A stretch of 48,207 nucleotides of DNA from Listeria floridensis FSL S10-1187. GTDB taxonomy: Bacteria; Bacillota; Bacilli; Lactobacillales; Listeriaceae. Below, in pieces: positions 26,171 to 34,811 of this stretch; within the stretch, counting starts at the first letter, position 1, and every line of letters begins with the position of its first letter. Both the position numbers and the translations under genes were made by a program. Under the pieces are notes generated by a model. It had not been told where the DNA came from and ran no database searches. It saw only the letters and a program-made list of their open reading frames with translations. Location: NCBI RefSeq assembly GCF_000525875.1, contig NZ_AODF01000030.1, forward strand, positions 1-48,207, read 5' to 3'.

Positions 26171-27386
26171 AAAGTAATCTGAAAAATAAGGAGTTTCGGT
26201 TGGAATAAGCTGCTCAAGTTGTTCAATCACAGCTTGTGATGCTTCAATCCGACCGATTTTTGCTAAATAAGACGGACGTCTATAACTAAACAGCATCGTC
26301 GTAAGCGTCTGGATATCAAGCTTCACTTCCGGCCCTATAGTTCCCGTTTCAACTGAAAAGCCGTCGCTTTGAAACTGAATCTCAAAGTTCCCTTGATTCC
26401 ATTCAAGTAAAGGGTCTCGAATTGTTAGATGAAAACTTGGTTCGCCTAAGCGGAACCTGAACGGATATTTTTCCAAAAATGCTTTAACGTCCACAATTCG
26501 TGCCATGTAGTACGGCTGAATCGTTTCGACAATTTCGCTGTCTTCGAGTAAGAAGGCGATCGGCTCATTTGTGTAAGTCCGCCCCTTCACGTCAGTGACC
26601 ATCGAAAAATGAGCACTGATGAAGTTCCAAAGCCCTTGACGTGCTTCTTCATTCAAGTACACCATTTCTTTTAAATGGAATACATCCTCAGCAATCCAAT
26701 AAAACAAAAAGCCGGTCGGTTCATGATTGTCGTTATAATAAACGCCGGCAGTCAGCTCATCTTTTTCCCAGCGAAAATATTCTTCCCAGCCGAGTTCATC
26801 ACGTAGCATCGCTGCATGTTTTTGCTTAGCAAACGCCAAGTAAGTCGTTCGTAAATCGGGATGATCAAGCTCGACGCGCTCCACCATGCCGGAAACCTGC
26901 GTAAGGTTAGGAAGCTGGGTATCTTTTATCGAAAACGTCATCATATCAGAAATAATTTCCCAGCCTTTGCGACGATAATAGGGAATCGAATAGGGATATA
27001 GATAGGATACTGTCTGCTTGCGATCGCGCATATCCTTCAAACTTTGGCGCATCAATTTCTGCATTAAGCCGAGATTGGCATATTCTGGATAGGTGCCGAC
27101 ACCCGTAAGGCCGCCCGTATCGTAAGTTTCGCCGTGAATATTTACCTGCATTGGATACACTGCGAGTTGCGAAATGAGTTTATCGCCATCAAACCAACCA
27201 AGTACATCCGCTTTTTTTTAAAACAGGTCGTTTGGCTTGTTCAATTTCCTCCTCCTCATATCCGACTTCCTGCAAATCTTGGCTAGTTACTTGGAAAACA
27301 TAGCGCAACAAATCATTGAATTGCGCCAAATGTTCCATGGTGACTGGTTTCATTTTTAATCGGTCTTGGACATCTTTCTGTCCCAT
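26168..27386 (-). CDS. Eis-type GNAT acetyltransferase; one frame break
   Basis: About 405 residues after repair, the length of the Eis family: two GNAT domains and a C-terminal sterol-carrier-like domain. Visible parts: an N-terminal GNAT start (MKPVTMEHLAQFNDLLRYVF), GGLTGVGTYPEYANLGLMQKLM with the acetyl-CoA loop, SYLYPYSIPYYRRKGWE, a second GNAT half, and the final carrier domain with the terminal carboxylate (PYFSDYF) that serves as catalytic base in Eis. The T8 run at 27212-27219 breaks the frame; removing one base gives VLKKADVLGWFDGDKL. The start is at 27386 after GTGAGG. Eis enzymes acetylate amines of aminoglycosides or proteins; the substrate here is unknown. Confidence 0.86.
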
Positions 27387-27446
27387 GCTATTACCTCACT
27401 TTAATTCTCTTTCTTTCATTTTAGCGAAAATAAGACCGATTTCCAA

Positions 27447-29044
27447 CTAGTTTCTTTTTATTTCTCTTAAAAGACGGCTATTTTCGATATAAGCCCGGTC
27501 AAGTTCTGCTTTTTCTGCTTGACTGACACGTGGATCACTTAATTTGGCTGCAATTTCAGTCAGCCTAAGTTCAATGACAAGTTTGTCCTCGGCAACCGTT
27601 ACTTTCTTGTCCGTTTTCTCTTGTTCCAGTTCCTGCATGGTTTTTCTAGTCAACTTCATTTTACCGTCTTCAATCGCAAGAACCTGTTCAGCGGTATGAC
27701 GAACAAAAGCGCTATCGTGGGAAACAAAAAGAACTGCCCCAGCAAACGACTGAATCAAACTTTCAAGTGCTTCAAGAGCCGCAATATCCAAATAATTGGT
27801 CGGTTCATCGAGAACTAAAAAGTTGGCATCGCTTAGAAGAATCATCGCCAAGTAAAGTTTGACACGCTCGCCGCCCGACAACACCTTCACTTCTTTACTC
27901 AAATCGCTCGCTTTAAAATGCAAACTCCCCAGTACATCCATCGCCATTTTTTTTATCGTGTGCATTCACGCGTTCCACATTTCGAAGCATTGTCTCTTCA
28001 AGCGACAGCCCGCGCAGCTCTTGGTCGAAATAGGCAATTTTCGCACCGGGAAGCAGTTTAAACGGCTCCTCTTGCTTCAAAAGCCGCCGCAAAAAGGTCG
28101 TTTTCCCTGAAGCGTTTTTACCGACGAGCGCCGCCTTATCTCCAATTTTTATGGAAAAAGGCTCCGTTCGAAATAATATCTTGTTGGCAAAACCAATCTC
28201 GCTTGCCCCAACTTGAAGCACAGTCGTTCCCGGCTTCAAGCGGCTCATTTCAGGAAGTGCAATTTTAACCGCCTTAAATTCAAACGGCTTTTCTACATCT
28301 TCCATTCGTTCAAGTCGTTTCTCTGTTGCCTTAATCGTCTTATGCTGGCTTTTTTTGCTGTTGCCCTTTGTACATATTGCCGTATGCAATTTCCTTGCGC
28401 GTCATTCCTTTTTTCATCAGCTTGGCTTGACTTGATTCCATACTGCCAGCAATTTGTTTTCTGTGGCTGATTGCCGATTGAAGCTTTCTTTTTTCAGCCA
28501 CATTTTCTGCATAGGCCTTTTGTTTTTCTGCAAGCTGTTTTTTCTTTTCAGCCGAATAAGCGCTGTAATTCCCTTTAAAAACCGTAATCGTTTCATTTTC
28601 TAGTTCCCAAATTTCATTACAAACCGCATCAAGAAAATCACGATCATGCGAAATCATCACAAGCGTTCCCGAAAAATGTTTGAAATCGCGGATCACGTGT
28701 TTGGCACTCGCGGTGTCAAGATTCGATGTCGGCTCATCTGCAAACAAGATTGCCGGTCGTTTGCGTAAAACCGTTTGAATCAGCTTGCGAGTTTTTTCTC
28801 CACCACTAAGCCGGTCATCTTCCGGCTGAATTTGTTTAATGAAACCTGTGCTACCAGAAAGCTGCACCGATCCCGTTTCCGGGTCCGTCTCGCCAGCCAA
28901 AATTTCAAGCAGCGTCGTTTTACCGACGCCATTTTGTCCGACTATGCCGATTCTCGCACCTTGTTTCACCCGAAGTTCCTTTATTTCAAACAGCGTACGT
29001 GCACCGATTTCTTTGGTTAAATTTTGAATTTCAATACTAAACAT
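27447..29044 (-). CDS. ABC-F ribosome-protection ATPase (Lmo0919/VgaL-like); two frame breaks
   Basis: About 532 residues after repair, with two ABC domains and no membrane segment. Domain 1: Walker A GQNGVGKTT, signature LSGGEKTR, Walker B ILFADEPTSNLD. Linker: long charged helices (~165-230) with GNMYKGQQQKSQHK. Domain 2: GKNASGKTTF, VLSGGERVKL, FLVLDEPTNYLD. These proteins displace lincosamides, streptogramin A and pleuromutilins from the ribosome; the locus matches lmo0919 of L. monocytogenes as I recall it. Frame breaks fall in T7 at 28350-28356 and T8 at 27947-27954; removing one base from each restores both joins. Expression appears to be controlled by the attenuator in the leader. Confidence 0.88.
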
Positions 29045-29077
29045 AAAAAAGCCCCCTTATCCTTTTTCCGGATAGGA
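29045..29077 (-). terminator. attenuator hairpin at the ABC-F start codon
   Basis: On the minus strand CTCC-TATCC pairs with GGATA-(A)-GGGG around GGAAAAA, followed by CTTTTTT that runs into the start codon. The 3' arm contains AAGGGGG, the likely ribosome site of the ABC-F gene, so the hairpin could also block translation. Confidence 0.8.
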
Positions 29078-29237
29078 GCGCACAAATAGACTGTTAAGTC
29101 GCCACGTAAGGCATTAACAAGCAAAATGAACATACCGATCCTGTCCGAAAAAAATGGTTTTTCCATTCATTTTTTCTGGGTAAACAGGATTAGAATTTCA
29201 TTGGCTTAAAATAACACCTCTTTCAATTAATACAATC
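29078..29237 (-). promoter_or_regulatory. ABC-F leader with alternative pairing
   Basis: Three arms can pair in alternative ways. ATCCTGT (29184-29190) pairs with ACAGGAT (29138-29144). The overlapping CGGACAGGA (29139-29147) can instead pair 8 of 9 with TCCTATCCG (29069-29077), which is the 5' arm of the terminator. The first arm overlaps the stop of a three-codon uORF. This is the layout of ribosome-stalling attenuation. Confidence 0.7.
29190..29201 (-). CDS. three-codon leader uORF (MKF)
   Basis: ATG AAA TTC TAA, with AAAGAGGTG (29215-29223) upstream at a rather long spacing of 13 bases. The stop codon abuts the first arm of the leader structure, so a ribosome held here would cover it. 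Translation is inferred from position only. Confidence 0.5.
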   Translation of the reverse strand: MKF

Positions 29238-29267
29238 AGTATAACAAAAGTTAGCACGTTCTTGCAA
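29238..29267 (-). promoter_or_regulatory. ABC-F promoter
   Basis: Minus strand: -35 TTGCAA (29262-29267), 18-base spacer, -10 TATACT (29238-29243), giving a leader of about 185 bases. Confidence 0.72.
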
Positions 29268-29280
29268 GTCCAATCATGAA

Positions 29281-29312
29281 AAAGAGACAGACCTTAAGAA
29301 AAGTCTGTCCCC
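29281..29312 (-). terminator. terminator of the aldehyde dehydrogenase gene
   Basis: GGACAGAC / GTCTGTC stem with a T-rich tract after it on the minus strand. Confidence 0.78.
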
Positions 29313-29327
29313 TTCAATTTGTTGAGG

Positions 29328-30788
29328 TTACTCGCGATATTTAATCGCGACAAACTTAATGTTAAGATATTCTTCTATTCCAAAATGACCATTTTCTCGA
29401 CCAAAACCAGAATGCTTCACTCCACCAAATGGTGTTTCTGGATTCGAGATGCTGATCTCATTCACACCAACCATACCATATTCAAGAGCATTACTGATTT
29501 CTTCAACACGTGCTAAGTTTTGTGTATAAAAGTAAGAAGCAAGACCAAACTCGCTGTCGTTTGCAAGTTTCACAACTTCATCGTCAGAAACAAATGAAAT
29601 AATCGGAATTACAGGTCCAAACGTTTCTTGATGGAAAATTTTCATTTCCCGTGTGACACCATTTAAAACTGTTGGCTGATAAAAGAAGCCTTGGTCAAAA
29701 TCCTGTCCACTAAGTCGTTTACCACCGACTAGAAGTTCTGCACCTTTTGCTAAAGCATCTTCAAGCTGCTGATCAATTTTCCCGATTGCATCTTCACGAA
29801 TCAGTGGTCCCGCATCTACACCGTCTTTCAAACCATTTCCAACCTGAAGCTGCTTCACTTTTTTAACCACTAAATCCGTAAATTCTTGTTCGATTTCTTT
29901 CGCAACAAAAATTCGATTTGGTGAGACACAAACTTGTCCATTGTTACGAAACTTTGCTGCTACAAGTCCTGTAGCGGCAGCTTCAACATCTGCATCCGAA
30001 AATACAATAAAGGGTGCGTGCCCGCCTAGTTCAAGTGAAATTTTCTTAAGTGTCTCTCCTGATTCCTGATAAAGCGCTTGTCCCACTGCGGTTGATCCAG
30101 TAAAGGTTAGCTTACGAACCTTATCACTTTTTGTCAATACATCTCCGATTTCAGACGATTTCCCCATTACAAGGTTCACAACTCCGTTTGGAAACCCTGC
30201 TTCCTCAAAAATTTCAAATAAAGCGAGTGCCGAAAGCGGCGTCTCACCAGAAGGCTTCAAAATCACCGTATTTCCCGCTGCAAGTGCTGGAGCTAGCTTG
30301 CGAGTTGCCATGCCCATCGGAAAATTCCAAGGAGTAATCGCTGCAACAACACCGATTGGTTCCTTTTTTACTAAAAAAATCCGCTTATTCGGTGCTGGAA
30401 TAGTTTCTCCATAAACTCGTCGTGCTTCTTCTGCGTTAAAACGAAAATTCGCTGCTCCTGTTAGAATTTCAGCTTTTGCTTCTTTCAGTGGTTTTCCTTG
30501 TTCAATGGTCATAATGCGCGCAAGTCTATCCGCTTTTTCTTCAAGCAAACTAGCCACGCGTTCTAAAAGATCAACTCGTGTTTTGAGTTCAATCCCTCGC
30601 CAATCCGGAAAAGCTTTATTCGCAGCTTCAATAGCTGCTGTAACATCACTTTCAGAAGCTTGAGCAATCTCTGCGACTATCTCCCCCGTTGCTGGATTTT
30701 TCACAGCCTTCGTTTCTTTATTTGCCCCGTCCTGCCAGCTACCGTTAATGAATAACTGTGTTTTTACCGTTGGTAGTTCGCTATTCAC
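29328..30788 (-). CDS. gabD: succinate-semialdehyde dehydrogenase (aldehyde dehydrogenase family)
   Basis: A 486-residue NAD(P)-dependent aldehyde dehydrogenase. Motifs: TPWNFPMGMATRKLAPALAAGNT, FTGSTAVGQ, ELGGHAPFIVF with the general-base glutamate, NNGQVCVSPNR with the catalytic cysteine, and NPETPFGGVKHSGFGRENG. The last motif and overall pattern fit GabD, which oxidises succinate semialdehyde in the GABA shunt. Start: the GTG at 30788 with AGGAG 8 bases upstream. Recalled counterpart lmo0913. Single gene with its own terminator; a long noncoding region lies upstream. Confidence 0.92.
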   Translation of the reverse strand: MNSELPTVKTQLFINGSWQDGANKETKAVKNPATGEIVAEIAQASESDVTAAIEAANKAFPDWRGIELKTRVDLLERVASLLEEKADRLARIMTIEQGKPLKEAKAEILTGAANFRFNAEEARRVYGETIPAPNKRIFLVKKEPIGVVAAITPWNFPMGMATRKLAPALAAGNTVILKPSGETPLSALALFEIFEEAGFPNGVVNLVMGKSSEIGDVLTKSDKVRKLTFTGSTAVGQALYQESGETLKKISLELGGHAPFIVFSDADVEAAATGLVAAKFRNNGQVCVSPNRIFVAKEIEQEFTDLVVKKVKQLQVGNGLKDGVDAGPLIREDAIGKIDQQLEDALAKGAELLVGGKRLSGQDFDQGFFYQPTVLNGVTREMKIFHQETFGPVIPIISFVSDDEVVKLANDSEFGLASYFYTQNLARVEEISNALEYGMVGVNEISISNPETPFGGVKHSGFGRENGHFGIEEYLNIKFVAIKYRE

Positions 30789-30830
30789 AAAAATCACTCC
30801 TAAAAAAGATTTAACAGTAGTATTTTCCAC

Positions 30831-31397
30831 AAAATTTCTATTCTAATCATAACTTTCTATGCAAGAATAGCGTAAAACTCCTTCTTGCGTGCAGTCCGTA
30901 AACATTCCAATACTTTCAAAACTATTTTTATAAAAAATGGAGCCACGTGACTCAGTGTCTTAAGGTGCAAAAACGTGCAAAAATTTTGTTTTGTCATCTG
31001 TTCCATGTGTGTAAGAAAAAAAGTTCCAACTCTTTATATCAAGTATCATTACAAAGACTGAGATAGCAACTAATTTCTCTCCTAACGATTCTACTCGTAT
31101 ATAGAATTTATTTTCAGATAAAAGAGTCCATCTTCTGCTTGTTGAGCCGCGTTCACTTCAAAAACGAAAGTACATGTACTTGATTTTGCTCGATATAAAT
31201 TCACCGAATATCCATTAAAATCTTTTTTCATCAGTCATTTCTTTATTCCATAATTAACAAGCAACTTTATTAGATATGATTCTCCCCTTCAAAAGTACTT
31301 TCTTAAGATAGATAGTAAAATTCTGATTAGTAGATTTATATTAAAAATGATCATAAATAATGAACTTTCAAGATGATGAAAAAACTTAATCACCCAT
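30831..31397. other. ~570-bp region without a gene
   Basis: No plausible coding sequence in any frame. AT-rich. It contains a near-palindrome around CACGTG (30940-30953), a tandem GTGCAAAAAC / GTGCAAAAAT repeat (30965-30984) and a perfect palindrome AAGTACATGTACTT (31168-31181). The ALDH promoter is probably in its left part; I find no convincing -10/-35 pair. Confidence 0.6.
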
Positions 31398-31441
31398 AAA
31401 AAAAAAGCGAATCCGACGAAATTTCATCAGCTTCGCTTTTA
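31398..31441 (-). terminator. terminator of the FNT channel gene
   Basis: On the minus strand AAAGCGAA ... TTCGCTTT with inner GAAATTTC pairing, followed by a run of T. Confidence 0.82.
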
Positions 31442-31444
31442 CCT

Positions 31445-32260
31445 CTATTCCCCAAAAGTTGCCGGTTCTTTAAACTCTTCTTCCTTCGTTTTTGCTGCCG
31501 ATTTCTTATAAGCCAGATAATAAAACAGACTGACAAAAACAGCGCCGCCAACCGTGTTTCCAAGATAAACCGGTATCACGTTCATCAGGAAATCCATCCA
31601 CGAATACGATCCTGCAAAAATTGCAGCCGGAATAATAAACATATTGGCAACAACGTGCTGAAAACCAATGGCAACAAATGCCATCACAGGAAACCAAATC
31701 CCGAGAATCTTACCACTAAAATCCTTGGCAGCATAAGAAAGCCAAACCGCTATCCCAACAAACCAGTTGCATCCGATTCCAGAAACAAAAGCAACCCAAA
31801 ACGGATCTTTAATTTTTGCTCCCGCTGTCGCAATCGTCTTTTCAAGAAAATCGCCTTCCGTAAGACCGACAAAATGTCCAAAAAAGTACGCGACAAATAA
31901 AGCACCAATCAGGTTTGCTACAGTTACAATTGCAAAATTACGCAAAAGCTGGCCGAAAGAAATCTTCCGGTCAAACCAAGCAAGCGATACAGCCATCATG
32001 TTCCCTGTAATCAGCTCGCCGCCGCCAAGCAAAATACAAACCAATCCTACTGGAAAAACCGAAGCTCCGATAAACGTTGCAATGCTTCCCCATTCATGCG
32101 GTGCCGTTCCAACAACACGAATATAAAGCAAATAGCCAAGCGAGATAAACGCTCCGCCAAGAAATCCTAAAACAAGGAGCGTGAGTGTATTTGAGCCTGC
32201 TTTTTGAACGCCTTTTTCGATCGTCACATCTGTAACTTCCTGAGGGGTGTAATAGCCCAT
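31445..32260 (-). CDS. formate/nitrite transporter (FNT family)
   Basis: A 271-residue pentameric channel subunit with six membrane helices. FNT marks: GLVCILLGGGELITGNMM, LRNFAIVTVANLIGALFVAYFFG, GIGCNWFVGIAVWLSYAAKDFSGKI and FVAIGFQHVVANMFIIPAA with the central histidine. It moves formate, nitrite or similar monovalent acids. The start MGYYTPQEV at 32260 follows GAAGGG; an upstream in-frame extension lacks conservation. A strong promoter with an overlapping near-consensus cre lies upstream. Recalled counterpart lmo0912. Confidence 0.95.
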   Translation of the reverse strand: MGYYTPQEVTDVTIEKGVQKAGSNTLTLLVLGFLGGAFISLGYLLYIRVVGTAPHEWGSIATFIGASVFPVGLVCILLGGGELITGNMMAVSLAWFDRKISFGQLLRNFAIVTVANLIGALFVAYFFGHFVGLTEGDFLEKTIATAGAKIKDPFWVAFVSGIGCNWFVGIAVWLSYAAKDFSGKILGIWFPVMAFVAIGFQHVVANMFIIPAAIFAGSYSWMDFLMNVIPVYLGNTVGGAVFVSLFYYLAYKKSAAKTKEEEFKEPATFGE

Positions 32261-32299
32261 TTTTTTTCCCTTCTTTCCTTTTATTGTTACGTTCCTCAC

Positions 32300-32341
32300 A
32301 ATTAGCGCTTACATTATAGCATATTGAAGGGCGATTCTCAA
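32300..32341 (-). promoter_or_regulatory. FNT promoter with overlapping cre-like site
   Basis: Minus strand: -35 TTGAGA (32336-32341), 17-base spacer, -10 TATAAT (32313-32318). Directly downstream ATGTAAGCGCTAATT (32300-32314) matches cre at 14 of 15 positions. This fits CcpA repression of fermentation-acid transport. Confidence 0.72.
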
Positions 32342-32367
32342 ATCTATCTTAGACAAGAAATACTTCC

Positions 32368-33127
32368 TCAGCGCCTCTTATGATTGTGAATTGTAACGAG
32401 CCGGAGCATACCAGCTAAGAATAAGAAAAAGATTACAACGAATACAACATAATTGATCCAAAAACCTTGTTCCGGAATCCAGCCCAAGACCTGCAAACCT
32501 TTCTGAATGCCCATCACGATCAGCGTTGAAACAGCAAGCATTCCAAAAAGCTGAAGATAACGTTTCACAGTAAAACCTCCTCGTTCCACTTTTTCTGCTA
32601 ATTTTGCACCGAGATGAAACGCCTCTTGCTTTTTCTTTTCAGGCACAGCTTCCATCCGAAAAGTTCCCGTGAGAACCAGTTCACCTGCACGATGCATTCC
32701 CGCTTGCGACATCACCGTATCAATTTGATTAAACGTCGCATCCGTAACTCCAGCCAAACCATTTTCAAGCGCTCCCTTGTAGCAAGAAGTAATCGAAACA
32801 TAGCTTTTCCCTTTCAAAAAATGCGGGATATTTTCACCTTTACTCGTCGTGTGAACAAAGTAATCGCGCATCGTGTCGAAAAAAACTTTTCATGCTGCCG
32901 CTTGTTGTTCCAAAATAAGTAGGGGTAGCAAAAACAAAACAGTCGGCTTCTTTCAGCCGTTTTCCAACTTGACGAATTTCGTCTTGCTTTGGCGCCAGAA
33001 ACTCCTCTTCGAGCACGATCATGCTTACCTCGGCACCAGAAGCCTTCGCCCCATCAAGCATTTGCCTTAAAAGCTGAGCCGTAAAGCCATCTGGGTTTTG
33101 CGCCCCAAGAATTCCAAGAACTTTCAT
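32368..33127 (-). CDS. flavodoxin-like NAD(P)H-dependent FMN reductase with C-terminal membrane helices; one frame break
   Basis: About 253 residues after repair. The N-terminal ~185 residues have the flavodoxin-like fold: MKVLGILGAQNPDGFTAQLL for the FMN phosphate loop, CFVFATPTYFGTTSGSMKSFFD, and SITSCYKGALENGLAG. Unusually, two membrane helices follow (~200-218 and ~227-245), ending IHNHKRR, so the reductase is tail-anchored. The A7 run at 32879-32885 breaks the frame; removing one base joins KSFF to DTMRDYF. The start at 33127 has GGAGGAGAA. Recalled counterpart is in the lmo0911 position. Substrate unknown. Confidence 0.85.
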
Positions 33128-33203
33128 TCTTTCTCCTCCCTGTCTAACTCATCTTCCCCATTGTAACGCTTATGCGACCTAATTCACAATAGCTATTCTT
33201 TCT

Positions 33204-34292
33204 TCAAAATAAAAATCGCTCTAACAGCCCGAACAAAATCAGCAGCAAAGCCCCCATCCAAACGATCGGCCGCGCTAAATTTACCGTCCAACCAATTCCA
33301 AAGCGCTTTTCAATAAAAATGACCGGATCATATTTATTCACATAAAAGATGCCGAGCTTCCAGTAGCGGTCATCCTTTTGAATACTACGTCTTTCCTGCC
33401 GAATTCCCATTACATGAAGTTTACTGCCTGCTTGCCCGACAAATAGCGTAATCCAAACCAGTATCCCAAACATCGAGACAAAAACAGCAATCGTCATCAT
33501 TCGAATAAAATCCGAACCGAGTTCGAATAAAAAGGCAACTTGCAAAAGTGCAAAAAAACCGGTTGCAATAAACGAAGAATAAAGCATGGCTTTGCTATAG
33601 ATCAATCGGGAACGTTTCGCCCGTTCAAGTGAAATGAGCGGGTCATCCTGATCAATAATCTGTTTGCTTCTGCCAATCAAAAAATGAAGCACAAGAAACA
33701 ACAAAATAACTTGAACTTGTGAAAAAAGTAGTAAAGAAGCATTTAGCGGTGTTTTTAACCGCGCCTCATGAACCGTACCATTAAAATCTAAGTAAGCCGG
33801 TATCAAGTTCGGGGCTTTCTCGTAAAATAAAACCGTCAAAATCCCGCTTATTCCTAACAAAACGCATGGTGTTAAAAACCATTTCCATGACAGCGTTGAA
33901 GTGTCGCGCGAGCGCGACACTTCAACGAGCACAACCGACGTTTCCATAAGTCTCCCTGAGGCAATTTGTTCGCTTTTCCATTGTTTTGTTTTCATGTGGT
34001 AAATCAAATAAATTCCAAAAGCAAACACAAGAAAAGAAAGTACTCCCGCCGAAAGAACGTGACTCACCCAGTAATCCCTCACGTAGAGAAAAAACGTAAC
34101 GCAAAAGATAAAGAGGCCGATAGCTCCAACCCAAACCGCGTAGCTTCGTTTCCAAACCAAAAGCGTAGCCGATTGATTTAGCTTCGTCCCGACATTAATA
34201 CCAAAACATTCCGATTTTCTTGTTACGAAAGGCATTGCCGCAAGAAGCAGCACCAAGATCAGCATAGATACCACAAAAATCGGTAGTGTCAT
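33204..34292 (-). CDS. DUF1648/DUF5808-type membrane protein paired with GntR regulator
   Basis: A 362-residue protein with about eight hydrophobic helices. The segment LIPAYLDFNGTVHEA after a membrane helix matches the DUF1648 (SdpI-like) pattern, and KLGIFYVNKYDPVIFIEKRFGIGWTVN near the end matches DUF5808. It starts with ATG overlapping the stop of the GntR gene (ATGA). Members often accompany YtrA-type GntR regulators; SdpI itself is an immunity and signalling protein, but no such role can be assigned here. Recalled counterpart: lmo0910. Confidence 0.85.
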   Translation of the reverse strand: MTLPIFVVSMLILVLLLAAMPFVTRKSECFGINVGTKLNQSATLLVWKRSYAVWVGAIGLFIFCVTFFLYVRDYWVSHVLSAGVLSFLVFAFGIYLIYHMKTKQWKSEQIASGRLMETSVVLVEVSRSRDTSTLSWKWFLTPCVLLGISGILTVLFYEKAPNLIPAYLDFNGTVHEARLKTPLNASLLLFSQVQVILLFLVLHFLIGRSKQIIDQDDPLISLERAKRSRLIYSKAMLYSSFIATGFFALLQVAFLFELGSDFIRMMTIAVFVSMFGILVWITLFVGQAGSKLHVMGIRQERRSIQKDDRYWKLGIFYVNKYDPVIFIEKRFGIGWTVNLARPIVWMGALLLILFGLLERFLF

Positions 34293-34690
34293 TTTGCCGA
34301 CCTCTCCTGTTCCTGCTCGATTTCGCTATAAATAGATTCACAATCTTTTAGAAAAACATCGCGCGGAACAGACCTCGCTGCTGCTTCTGAGATAAGCGTG
34401 CGCAAGCTCTGATGTAGCTTCTCAAAATAAGCCCCATCTGCCTTTTCAATCCCCTCCGGTCGCACCGTTACTCCTTTTTTATTATGAATCAAAATAAAAC
34501 CTTCCCGTTCAAGTAGCTGATAGGCCTTATTAACCGTATGAAAATTCACACCAATATCCGCTGCCAAACTTCTGACTGACGGCAGCTTTTCACCATATTC
34601 AAGTTCACCCTTGGCAATCCCCTCAACAATTTGATTACGAATTTGCACATAAATTGCTTCTTCCGCATCAGGACTAATCCTAAGCAGCAT
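34289..34690 (-). CDS. GntR-family regulator, YtrA type
   Basis: A 133-residue short GntR regulator: a winged helix (EDAEEAIYVQIRNQ-like start, then GEKLPSVRSLAADIGVNFHTVNKAYQLLEREGFI) with only a short C-terminal helical tail, the YtrA subfamily layout. It is first in a two-gene operon with the DUF1648 protein and probably represses its own promoter at the inverted repeat 34716-34733. RBS AGAGGGTG. Confidence 0.93.
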   Translation of the reverse strand: MLLRISPDAEEAIYVQIRNQIVEGIAKGELEYGEKLPSVRSLAADIGVNFHTVNKAYQLLEREGFILIHNKKGVTVRPEGIEKADGAYFEKLHQSLRTLISEAAARSVPRDVFLKDCESIYSEIEQEQERSAK

Positions 34691-34715
34691 TTCATCACCC
34701 TCTTCTTTGTTATAA

Positions 34716-34746
34716 CTAACATATAACAGTTAGAAAAAGAAGTCAA
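34716..34746 (-). promoter_or_regulatory. gntR promoter with inverted repeat
   Basis: Minus strand: -35 TTGACT (34741-34746), 17-base spacer, -10 TATGTT (34718-34723). CTAAC-N8-GTTAG (34716-34733) overlaps the -10, a plausible autoregulatory operator. Confidence 0.68.
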
Positions 34747-34811
34747 TTTCAAATAGCTATTTCAATTAAATGATGATACACTAAAATCAACAGAAAAAAA
34801 GGGGGAACAAA

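Noticed and set aside
28340..29044. Separate single-domain ABC protein
   Set aside because: It is only the first half of the ABC-F gene; repair of the T7 run joins it to the second half.
29100..29165. Possible longer leader peptides inside the ABC-F leader (MNGKTIFFG..., MFILLVNAL...)
   Set aside because: Neither has a ribosome site at proper spacing, and the pairing model explains the sequence better. The three-codon uORF has the only reasonable site.
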